From Halothece sp. MAG (lineage in GTDB: Bacteria > Cyanobacteriota > Cyanobacteriia > Cyanobacteriales > Rubidibacteraceae), in the NCBI GenBank assembly GCA_018610095.1, contig JAHEOB010000319.1, forward strand, positions 1-5,042: a stretch of DNA of 5,042 bases, read 5' to 3'. The translations under genes were made by a program, and so were the position numbers. Under the pieces are notes generated by a model. The model did no database searches, was not told where the DNA came from, and worked only from the letters and a program-made list of their open reading frames with translations. This document shows, piece after piece, positions 1-5,042 of this stretch; the stretch's first letter is position 1, and each line of letters opens with the position of its first letter.

Positions 1-371
1 AGAGATAATAAATCTTCAATACTTTTTAAGTTGGGATCGCCAGCTAAATAACTAATGCCACGGTGTAGATGTAACCGCAACTGTTGGGCAAGGGTTTCGT
101 CATCCGTTTCCAAACCATCTTGATAACACCGTTGCTTAAGGGCAAGCAGTAATAAGTCGGCAATTTCCCCCCCAAACACCCGCCAAGTAAGTTCTAAGTT
201 ACTATCAGCAGGAATGGGAACGATTGAGGGTTGCGTTGGTTCGGCTAGAGAACGACAAAATCCCCAACGACACAAAATGTTCCACTGTTCGATTTTGGTA
301 TAACGTTTCAGTTTAATCAGTTGATCACGACCGCTTTTAGAAAGGCGGATGCGTTCCAGAGGGGGTTCCAT
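1..371 (-). CDS. dndE: DNA sulfur modification protein DndE (3' end outside window)
   Basis: This gene runs off the left edge; 123 codons plus two bases are visible without a stop. The product begins MEPPLERIRLSKSGRDQLIK and continues with a basic helix (K20, K22, R23), an LCRWGFCRSLAEP stretch (residues 33-45), PIPADSN (52-58), TWRVFGGE (62-69) and a QLRLHLHRGISYLAGD region (98-112). I recognise this as the cyanobacterial form of DndE, from memory of the family rather than a search. DndE is a small DNA-binding protein needed, with DndA/IscS, DndC and DndD, to put phosphorothioate sulfur into the DNA backbone; the E. coli protein is a tetramer that prefers nicked double-stranded DNA. The ATG at 371-369 is chosen because it matches the family N-terminus and an in-frame TAA (380-378) lies just upstream. 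It starts 2 bp after the proS stop, so it is probably co-transcribed with proS. No good Shine-Dalgarno sequence precedes it, which suggests reinitiation after proS. The visible length already covers a typical DndE, so little is probably missing. Confidence 0.85.
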   Translation of the reverse strand, partial: MEPPLERIRLSKSGRDQLIKLKRYTKIEQWNILCRWGFCRSLAEPTQPSIVPIPADSNLELTWRVFGGEIADLLLLALKQRCYQDGLETDDETLAQQLRLHLHRGISYLAGDPNLKSIEDLLS

Positions 372-373
372 AA

Positions 374-385
374 TTAGTTAGTTAG
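374..385 (-). repeat. triple CTAA repeat giving stop codons in all three frames
   Basis: Read on the minus strand, the end of proS is CTAACTAACTAA. The four-base period puts a TAA in each frame: 376-374 ends proS, 380-378 closes the dndE frame, and 384-382 closes the third frame. It sits directly before the dndE start codon, so any ribosome crossing the junction terminates within a few bases of the dndE ATG. The repeat and the stops are read directly; a role in reinitiation is inference, and chance is possible in so short a motif. Confidence 0.6.
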
Positions 386-2170
386 CCATTGCATGAGGGT
401 GGTTACGACATCGGAAATGGGCACGTTGTGAGAGGAACGGTCAGCCCGTTTGATGATCTCTACGTTACCATCTTGCAGCGATCGCCCAGTAACTAAACGG
501 TAGGGAATCCCAATTAAATCGGCATCCTTGAATTTTACCCCTGCCCGTTCTTCGCGATCGTCTAATAAGACTTCAACGCCAGCGGTTAATAAATCATTAT
601 ACAGTTCTTGCGCCACTTGGGCTTGTTGGGTGTCATTCATATTGGGAACGGTAATAATCACTTGATAGGGGGCAATGGCTAACGGCCAAATAATGCCGTC
701 GTCATCGTAGGATTGTTCCACCGTTGCTTGGGCTAAGCGGGAAACCCCAATCCCATAACAACCCATATGGATGGGAACTTCTTTGCCGTCACGGTTAGTG
801 TAGGTGGCATCCATGGCTTGGGAATATTTGGTGCCCAGTTGGAAAATATGCCCTACTTCAATGCCCCGGGCAAATTGCAATGGTTGTTCTGGATCATGAA
901 CGGCGCGATCGCGCGCTTGGGCTTCTCGCAAATCCACCACTGTTTCAGGTAAACTAAATTGTTCTCCCCAATTGGCGCCAACAACGTGGCATCCTGTTTC
1001 ATTAGAACCGGTGACAAAGTTTTTGAGATTAGTAACCGTTTCATCTGCTAAACGGAGAAATTTTGGTTCAATCTTATCACTTGGTTTAATATACTCATCC
1101 GATAAATCGGGGGCAATATAGCCTAATGGTAGGGCTTTGGCAGCCCATTTTTTCTGTACATCTTCATCGGCAACATTTAACCCCATTAATTCTTTAGCAC
1201 CGTAATGAGATGCCATATTGGAGAGGGTATTGGTTAATTTCACATCATTAACATCTTGATCGCCACGGATACTAACTAATACTGGCACGACGGTTTCATT
1301 ATCAAATAGGGCTTCGTAGAGAACATTTTTCACCACCGTAGTCGGGGAACAGTTTAGAAACTCACATAGACTGGCAATGGTGGGAGTATTGGGCGTGTCT
1401 CGTTTTTCAAATTCGGAAAAAGGGGAAGGTTCCGCATCAGGGGGAATTGAAACTGCTTTTTCAATATTGGCGGCATATTGCCCATCTTCGGTGTAGAGGA
1501 CTTCATCTTCTCCCGACTCTGCTAACACCATAAACTCTTGTGACGCCGAACCGCCAATTGCCCCAGTATCAGCTTCGACGGCAGTAAAACTTAAGCCACA
1601 GCGACGCAAAATGTTAGCATAAGCTTTTGCCATCTGGTTATAGGTTTCTTCTAAACTGCTGGGATCACTATTAAAGGAATAAGCATCTTTCATAATAAAT
1701 TCTCGTCCCCGCATTAACCCGAAACGGGGGCGAATTTCATCCCGAAACTTGGTTTGAATTTGGTATAAATTTTGGGGCAGTTCCCGATAGGAACGAATAC
1801 TGTCTCTAGCAATCGCCGTGATCACTTCCTCATGAGTGGGACCCAGTCCCAATTGTCGCTGTTGTCGGTCAATGAGGGCAAACATAATTCCCTCGGCTTT
1901 GGTGTAGGTTTCCCAACGCCCCGATTCTTCCCAGAGTTCTGAGGGTTGCAACTGTGGCAGTAAACATTCTTGTGCCCCAGTGGCATCCATTTCTTCACGG
2001 ATAATTTGAGAAATTTTATTGAGAACTCGCCACATCAGAGGGAGATACGCATAAAGCCCACTGCCAATGCGACGAATATAACCTGCCCGCAACAGCAGTT
2101 TATGGCTAGGAATTTCCGCTTCGGAGGGGGTTTCCCGAAGGGTATCCAATAGCATCTGAGATAGTCGCAT
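374..2170 (-). CDS. proS: Prolyl-tRNA synthetase, bacterial type with editing domain
   Basis: This class II aminoacyl-tRNA synthetase joins proline to tRNA-Pro using ATP in the cytoplasm. It has 598 residues, against 572 in E. coli. Visible landmarks, in order, are the N-terminal MRLSQMLLDTLRETPSEAE typical of the family, the motif 1 region with GYIRRIGSGLYAYLP (30-44), PTHEEV (111-116), motif 2 FRDEIRPRFGLMRGREF (142-158), and motif 3 GCYGIGVSR (470-478). The C-terminal anticodon-binding domain is at about 500-598. The inserted cis-editing domain, which clears mischarged Ala-tRNA-Pro, spans roughly 225-410. It keeps a lysine at 281 (likely E. coli K279), a GXXXP loop at 350-354 (GYIAP) and a histidine at 395 (likely E. 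coli H369), so editing should be active. The ATG at 2170 is supported by the conserved N-terminus and an AAGGA 9 bases upstream. dndE follows after 2 bp on the same strand; murJ diverges upstream. No frameshift or missing catalytic motif was seen. Confidence 0.98.
   Translation of the reverse strand: MRLSQMLLDTLRETPSEAEIPSHKLLLRAGYIRRIGSGLYAYLPLMWRVLNKISQIIREEMDATGAQECLLPQLQPSELWEESGRWETYTKAEGIMFALIDRQQRQLGLGPTHEEVITAIARDSIRSYRELPQNLYQIQTKFRDEIRPRFGLMRGREFIMKDAYSFNSDPSSLEETYNQMAKAYANILRRCGLSFTAVEADTGAIGGSASQEFMVLAESGEDEVLYTEDGQYAANIEKAVSIPPDAEPSPFSEFEKRDTPNTPTIASLCEFLNCSPTTVVKNVLYEALFDNETVVPVLVSIRGDQDVNDVKLTNTLSNMASHYGAKELMGLNVADEDVQKKWAAKALPLGYIAPDLSDEYIKPSDKIEPKFLRLADETVTNLKNFVTGSNETGCHVVGANWGEQFSLPETVVDLREAQARDRAVHDPEQPLQFARGIEVGHIFQLGTKYSQAMDATYTNRDGKEVPIHMGCYGIGVSRLAQATVEQSYDDDGIIWPLAIAPYQVIITVPNMNDTQQAQVAQELYNDLLTAGVEVLLDDREERAGVKFKDADLIGIPYRLVTGRSLQDGNVEIIKRADRSSHNVPISDVVTTLMQWLTN
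478..485. repeat. HIP1 octamer GCGATCGC
   Basis: A perfect copy of the palindromic octamer GCGATCGC lies in the 3' part of proS. The motif is highly over-represented in many cyanobacterial genomes, mostly inside genes, and is the main compositional clue to the host lineage here. It changes no reading of the gene. Confidence 0.9.
905..912. repeat. HIP1 octamer inside a 12-bp palindrome
   Basis: A second perfect GCGATCGC lies inside proS and is extended symmetrically to GCGCGATCGCGC (903-914). It falls in the part of proS encoding the segment after the editing domain, where the protein reads EAQARDRAVHDP, so the repeat encodes the Ala-Arg-Asp-Arg-Ala stretch. Confidence 0.9.
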
Positions 2171-2179
2171 GGTTATCTG

Positions 2180-2184
2180 TCCTT
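2180..2184 (-). promoter_or_regulatory. ribosome-binding site of proS
   Basis: Read on the minus strand, AAGGA lies 9 bases before the ATG at 2170. It is a good match to the anti-Shine-Dalgarno core and supports that start over longer in-frame readings. Confidence 0.7.
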
Positions 2185-2223
2185 AATAATAATGAGTAGC
2201 GATATCCTACGATAATCAATTTA

Positions 2224-2235
2224 GCAATATATTGC
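2224..2235. repeat. perfect 12-bp palindrome, possible operator or proS -10 region
   Basis: GCAATATATTGC is its own reverse complement and lies 53 bases before the proS start codon. On the minus strand it contains TATATT (2231-2226), five of six matches to the bacterial -10 consensus TATAAT, which would place a proS transcript start near 2219. No -35 box sits at the right distance, though many cyanobacterial promoters lack one. A symmetric sequence over a -10 element could be a repressor site; no known regulator motif was recognised. The palindrome is direct observation; the function is inference. Confidence 0.4.
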
Positions 2236-2253
2236 CATGGAACTGTAAACGGG

Positions 2254-2282
2254 TTGGTTTGCGAGATGGGTTTTACTATGAT
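2254..2282 (+). promoter_or_regulatory. candidate sigma-70-type promoter for murJ
   Basis: TTGGTT (2254-2259) and TATGAT (2277-2282) are separated by 17 bases. The -10 matches the consensus at five of six positions; the -35 matches only at its first three. Transcription would start near 2289, giving a leader of about 70 bases for the murJ-ureohydrolase pair. A second, weaker option is TTGTCA (2311-2316) with AAGAAT (2335-2340) at 18 bases, but that would put the start almost on top of the murJ ribosome-binding site. Confidence 0.35.
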
Positions 2283-2347
2283 GTTTTTGGTTAACGACTT
2301 CACTGATAGGTTGTCATAGAAGGTTTTAGGAATCAAGAATAAACATT

Positions 2348-2351
2348 AGGA
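2348..2351 (+). promoter_or_regulatory. ribosome-binding site deciding the GTG start of murJ
   Basis: AGGA lies 6 bases before GTG at 2358. There is no in-frame ATG nearby that would yield the conserved N-terminal region, so this site is what supports the non-ATG start. Confidence 0.6.
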
Positions 2352-2357
2352 ATTATT

Positions 2358-3971
2358 GTGTCAGAAAATCAAACCTCGGGTCGGTCACTAACAAAAATCG
2401 CAGGAATTGTTGCCGTTGCTACGTTCATTAGTAAGGTTTTCGGCTTAGTTCGAGAACAAGTGATTGCTGCTGCCTTTGGGGTAGGGCCAGTTTATAATGC
2501 TTATAATTATGCTTATATTATTCCTGGGTTTTTACTGATTTTATTAGGAGGCATTAATGGGCCTTTTCATAGCGCCTTAGTCAGTGTTTTATCCAAACGA
2601 AAAAAGTCCGAATCAGCCGTTTTAGTGGAAACCGTTACCACATTAGTTAGTGGTGTATTAATTGTTATCGCCATTTTATTAATTATCTTTGCCCCTGTTT
2701 TTATTGATTTAGTTGCCCCAGGATTAACCGAAACCGAAAATGGGGAACAAGTGCGTCAAATTGCCATTCGTCAATTACAAATTATGGCCCCCATGGCAGT
2801 GTTGGCAGGATTAATTGGCATTGGTTTTGGTACTTTGAACGCTGCGGATCAATATTGGCTACCGGGAATTAGTCCCTTATTTTCCAGTTTAGCGGTAATT
2901 GGTAGCTTGGGTGTCCTTGCCCTGTATTTGGGAGAAGATATTTTAAACCCTGACTATGCTTGGTTAGGGGGAATGGTATTAGCTGGGGGAACCTTATTGG
3001 GGGCGTTATTACAATGGTTAGCCCAATTATTTGCCCAAGCGCGATCGGGGCTAGGAAAATTTCGTCTCCGATTTCAATTTTCTCATCCTGGGGTAAAGGA
3101 AGTGTTGCGGATCATGACACCTGCTACCCTTTCTTCCGGGATGCTGCATATTAATGTTTATACCGATCTTTGGTTTGCTTCTTTTATTCCCAATGCTGCT
3201 GCTGCTTTAAGATATGGAAATCTATTAGTTTTAACCCCATTAGGCATTATTTCTAATATGATTTTAGTGCCCATGTTACCTGTTTTTTCTCGTTTAGCTG
3301 CCCCAGAAAATTGGGAAGAATTAAAGGAAAGAATCCGTCAAGGATTATTACTTTCGGCACTAACTATGCTACCCTTAACAGCTATTTTTATCACCTTAGC
3401 GGTTCCTATTGTACAGTTAATTTATCAACGGTATGCATTTGATGAAGCGGCTGCCCAATTGGTTGCACCCGTGTTAGCTGCTTATGGATTAGGGATGTTT
3501 TTTTATTTAGGACGAGATGTCTTAGTTCGGGTTTTTTATGCCCTTGGGGATGGTAATACGCCTTTTAAAATTAGTCTTTTTAACATTGTATTGAACGCTG
3601 TTTTAGATTATCTTTTCATCAATTTGTTCCAAACACCAGGACTAGTTTTCTCCACAATTGGTGTTAATCTGACATCCATGGCAGTGATGTTATGGGTTTT
3701 AAATAATCGCTTACAAGGACTTCCGTTACTGCATTGGGGTAAAATCCTGTTAATTTTAATTGGTGGCACTGTACTAGCAGGAATGGCTTGTTTGGGAACG
3801 AGTCAAGTTTGGGTCAATTGGCTCGGACGTGATAACTTATTATTGGAATTCGGTGAACTGTTAATCAGTAGCGCGATCGCGCTAGGAGTATTTTACACCG
3901 TTGCAATCTGGTTAAGATTACCTGAGATGACAATCTTAATTAATCGTGTAAGAAGCAAATTAAAAATATGA
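2358..3971 (+). CDS. murJ: MurJ/MviN-family lipid II flippase
   Basis: This is a polytopic inner-membrane protein of the MOP/MATE-like superfamily; the family flips the peptidoglycan precursor lipid II from the cytoplasmic to the periplasmic face. It has 537 residues, against 511 in E. coli. About 14 hydrophobic segments can be picked out, from about 13-40 to about 500-519. Family marks include FISKVFGLVREQVIAAAFGVG (in residues 23-43), GGINGPFHSALVSVLSKR (64-81), PMLPVFSRLAAPENW (305-319) and the segment RVFYALGDGNTPFKIS (391-406). The start is GTG with AGGA 6 bases upstream. The stop codon overlaps the start of the ureohydrolase gene. By eye, R32 corresponds to E. coli R24 and K26 to R18, but the positions of E. 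coli R52, R270 and E273 appear hydrophobic here; this may be a cyanobacterial trait. The family call is secure; flipping of lipid II specifically is inferred from the family. Another MOP-family transporter role is less likely. Confidence 0.93.
   Translation: MSENQTSGRSLTKIAGIVAVATFISKVFGLVREQVIAAAFGVGPVYNAYNYAYIIPGFLLILLGGINGPFHSALVSVLSKRKKSESAVLVETVTTLVSGVLIVIAILLIIFAPVFIDLVAPGLTETENGEQVRQIAIRQLQIMAPMAVLAGLIGIGFGTLNAADQYWLPGISPLFSSLAVIGSLGVLALYLGEDILNPDYAWLGGMVLAGGTLLGALLQWLAQLFAQARSGLGKFRLRFQFSHPGVKEVLRIMTPATLSSGMLHINVYTDLWFASFIPNAAAALRYGNLLVLTPLGIISNMILVPMLPVFSRLAAPENWEELKERIRQGLLLSALTMLPLTAIFITLAVPIVQLIYQRYAFDEAAAQLVAPVLAAYGLGMFFYLGRDVLVRVFYALGDGNTPFKISLFNIVLNAVLDYLFINLFQTPGLVFSTIGVNLTSMAVMLWVLNNRLQGLPLLHWGKILLILIGGTVLAGMACLGTSQVWVNWLGRDNLLLEFGELLISSAIALGVFYTVAIWLRLPEMTILINRVRSKLKI
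3873..3880. repeat. HIP1 octamer inside a 16-bp palindrome
   Basis: The third perfect GCGATCGC lies near the 3' end of murJ and is embedded in a perfect palindrome, TAGCGCGATCGCGCTA (3869-3884). It encodes the Ser-Ala-Ile-Ala-Leu part of a late membrane segment, so the symmetry is carried by hydrophobic codons. Confidence 0.9.
3968..3971 (+). other. ATGA stop-start overlap of murJ and the ureohydrolase gene
   Basis: The four bases ATGA contain the start codon of the downstream gene (3968-3970) and the stop codon of murJ (3969-3971). Upstream there is only a weak AAGAAG-type purine run (3950-3955), which fits translation by ribosomes terminating on murJ. Confidence 0.85.
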
Positions 3972-5020
3972 AACCTTCATTTACCGTTGATCCCGATGAT
4001 GTTTCTCGTCGCAATGGTCAATTTTTAGGGTTCCCTTATTCTCTAGAACAAGCCAATATTGTTTTTTTTCCTGTACCGTGGGATGTGACAACTTCTTATG
4101 GGGAAGGAACTGCCCGTGGCCCCCAAACCATTATTGATGCCTCCATTCAATTAGAACCCACTGATTCTTATGTGGAAAAAGCATGGCAAATCGGCCATTA
4201 TACGATTCCAGTTAATCCTGAAATTCAAGCAAAAAATGATGAAACTAGAGACGTTGCTAAGCGAATTATTGAATATCAAGAAACAGGGGGAAATTATCAA
4301 AATAATACAATTCAACCTGATTTAAACTTTGTCAATTACGAATCGAAAAAATTAAATCAATGGGTTTATCAGGAAACTAATTCTTTACTAAAGCAAAACA
4401 AATTAGTGGTATTAATTGGTGGTGATCATAGTGTTCCCTTAGGCTACATCCAAGCCTTAATTGATCACTATGGCGAATATGGCATTTTACAAATTGATGC
4501 TCATGCCGATTTAAGAAATGCCTATGAAGGATTTAGCTATTCCCATGCTTCAATTATGCACAATGTCATGAAACATCCCGAAATTTCTCATTTAATTCAA
4601 GTAGGCGTTCGTGATTATTCTCAAGGAGAATTTGAACAAGCAAAACAGGATCAACGGATTCAGTGGTTTAGTGATTGGCAACTTAAAGAAAACGCTTATT
4701 CAGGTTATTCCTGGTTAAATCAATGTCAAGAAATTATTGCTAGGTTACCGCAACAGGTTTATATTAGCTTTGATGTCGATGGCTTAAATCCTTATTTGTG
4801 TCCAAATACCGGAACCCCGGTTCCTGGGGGATTGGATTTTAATCAGGCAATTTATTTAATCGAAAAGCTAGTACAAGCAGGAAAACAAATTATTGGTTGT
4901 GACTTATGTGAAGTGTCTCCCGATTTGAATAATCCTCACCATGAATGGGATGGCAATGTTGGTGCAAGAGTTGCTTATAAATTAGCCAATTTAATGTTTG
5001 CTTCTCAGCAAAGTAAATAA
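3968..5020 (+). CDS. Agmatinase-like ureohydrolase (SpeB-like, arginase family)
   Basis: This is a 350-residue cytoplasmic enzyme of the arginase/agmatinase/formiminoglutamase superfamily, which hydrolyses a guanidino or related group, usually releasing urea, with two metal ions (normally Mn). All expected ligands are visible: H154 in GGDHS (151-155), D177, H179 and D181 in DAHADLR (177-183), D269 and D271 in SFDVDGLNP (267-275), and E315 in CDLCEVSPDLN (311-321). The YSHAS at 191-195 and the preceding AYEGF resemble agmatinases more than arginases. It is longer than E. coli SpeB (306 residues): there is an N-terminal stretch of about 30 residues and a polar segment at about 85-135 before the GGDHS strand. 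If agmatinase, it would turn agmatine into putrescine and urea. Arginase or guanidine hydrolase activity cannot be excluded, the latter because a cyanobacterial member of this superfamily is a nickel-dependent guanidinase. The ATG overlaps the murJ stop and the preceding ribosome-binding site is weak, so translational coupling is likely. No catalytic residue is missing. Confidence 0.9.
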   Translation: MKPSFTVDPDDVSRRNGQFLGFPYSLEQANIVFFPVPWDVTTSYGEGTARGPQTIIDASIQLEPTDSYVEKAWQIGHYTIPVNPEIQAKNDETRDVAKRIIEYQETGGNYQNNTIQPDLNFVNYESKKLNQWVYQETNSLLKQNKLVVLIGGDHSVPLGYIQALIDHYGEYGILQIDAHADLRNAYEGFSYSHASIMHNVMKHPEISHLIQVGVRDYSQGEFEQAKQDQRIQWFSDWQLKENAYSGYSWLNQCQEIIARLPQQVYISFDVDGLNPYLCPNTGTPVPGGLDFNQAIYLIEKLVQAGKQIIGCDLCEVSPDLNNPHHEWDGNVGARVAYKLANLMFASQQSK

Positions 5021-5042
5021 CTAAACTCCAGTAAGCTTGATG
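5021..5042 (+). other. short 3' flank without recognisable feature
   Basis: These 22 bases follow the ureohydrolase stop codon. No hairpin with a T-run is present, so any terminator must lie beyond the window. Confidence 0.6.

Larger units (their letters stand above)
2171..2357. other. divergent proS/murJ intergenic region
   Basis: These 187 bases separate the divergent proS and murJ start codons and must hold the promoters for both sides unless transcription comes from further away. Sites I can point to are the proS ribosome-binding site, a 12-bp palindrome carrying a minus-strand -10-like TATATT, a candidate murJ promoter and the murJ ribosome-binding site. A TTTACA on the minus strand (2249-2244) resembles a -35 box for proS but has no good -10 at 16-18 bases. 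TTAGGAAT occurs twice, at 2326-2333 and 2346-2353. No RNA gene or convincing small protein was found. Confidence 0.7.

Noticed and set aside
372..373. transcription terminator between proS and dndE
   Set aside because: The gap is 2 bases and no hairpin with a T-run exists around the junction.
767..952. plus-strand open frame of 61 codons opposite proS
   Set aside because: It lies wholly antisense to a strongly conserved part of proS, has no recognisable product and no convincing ribosome-binding site.
853..1044. minus-strand open frame of 63 codons inside proS in another frame
   Set aside because: It overlaps the real gene on the same strand in a different frame and encodes nothing recognisable.
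1970..2152. plus-strand open frame of 60 codons opposite the 5' part of proS
   Set aside because: Antisense shadow of the conserved motif 1 region of ProRS.
2196..2210. GTA and TAC half-sites resembling an NtcA nitrogen-control site
   Set aside because: The spacing is 9 bases, whereas the NtcA consensus is GTA-N8-TAC, and it lies just upstream of the proS ribosome-binding site without a matching -10 at the usual distance.
2106..2336. minus-strand open frame of 76 codons spanning the intergenic region and the proS start
   Set aside because: Nearly a third of it overlaps the proS start out of frame, it would span the divergent promoter region, and its translation resembles no known family.
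2326..2353. direct repeat TTAGGAAT spaced 20 bases apart before murJ
   Set aside because: The second copy is simply the murJ ribosome-binding region, and an 8-base A/T-rich repeat is expected by chance here.
2171..2357. T-box or other riboswitch controlling proS
   Set aside because: The leader is too short and shows no stem-loop series or antiterminator; T-box control is also not typical of cyanobacteria.
2960..3154. plus-strand open frame of 64 codons inside murJ
   Set aside because: Out-of-frame shadow of the MurJ coding region.

Overview
The window looks like an ordinary chromosomal segment of a cyanobacterium. Three perfect copies of the octamer GCGATCGC (HIP1), which is strongly over-represented in many cyanobacterial genomes, lie in about 5 kb. 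The proteins also read as cyanobacterial versions of their families. I cannot name a genus from the sequence.

Layout: two gene pairs diverge from a 187-bp intergenic region (2171-2357). Leftward on the minus strand come proS (bacterial-type prolyl-tRNA synthetase with its editing domain, 374-2170) and, only 2 bp after its stop codon, the 5' part of a gene I recognise as dndE (371 down to the left edge, cut by the window). DndE belongs to the DNA phosphorothioation machinery, in which sulfur replaces a non-bridging oxygen in the DNA backbone. Rightward on the plus strand come a GTG-started murJ/mviN-type lipid II flippase gene (2358-3971) and an agmatinase-like ureohydrolase gene (3968-5020), whose start codon overlaps the murJ stop codon as ATGA. 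The last 22 bases hold nothing I can identify.

How the genes relate: the right pair looks like a translationally coupled two-gene unit joining a cell-wall precursor flippase to a manganese ureohydrolase, with no obvious metabolic link. The left pair places a DNA-modification gene in the transcription unit of a housekeeping tRNA synthetase. In classical dnd clusters dndE is the last gene, after dndD, so finding proS upstream instead is the main point of interest. Whether other dnd genes lie further left cannot be seen.

Three of the four genes are core or common metabolic genes. I found no CRISPR array, transposon, phage gene, tRNA, rRNA or convincing terminator. The less ordinary points are the dndE placement, apparent loss of several cavity charges in MurJ (aligned by eye), the unresolved substrate of the ureohydrolase, and a perfect 12-bp palindrome in the divergent promoter region.
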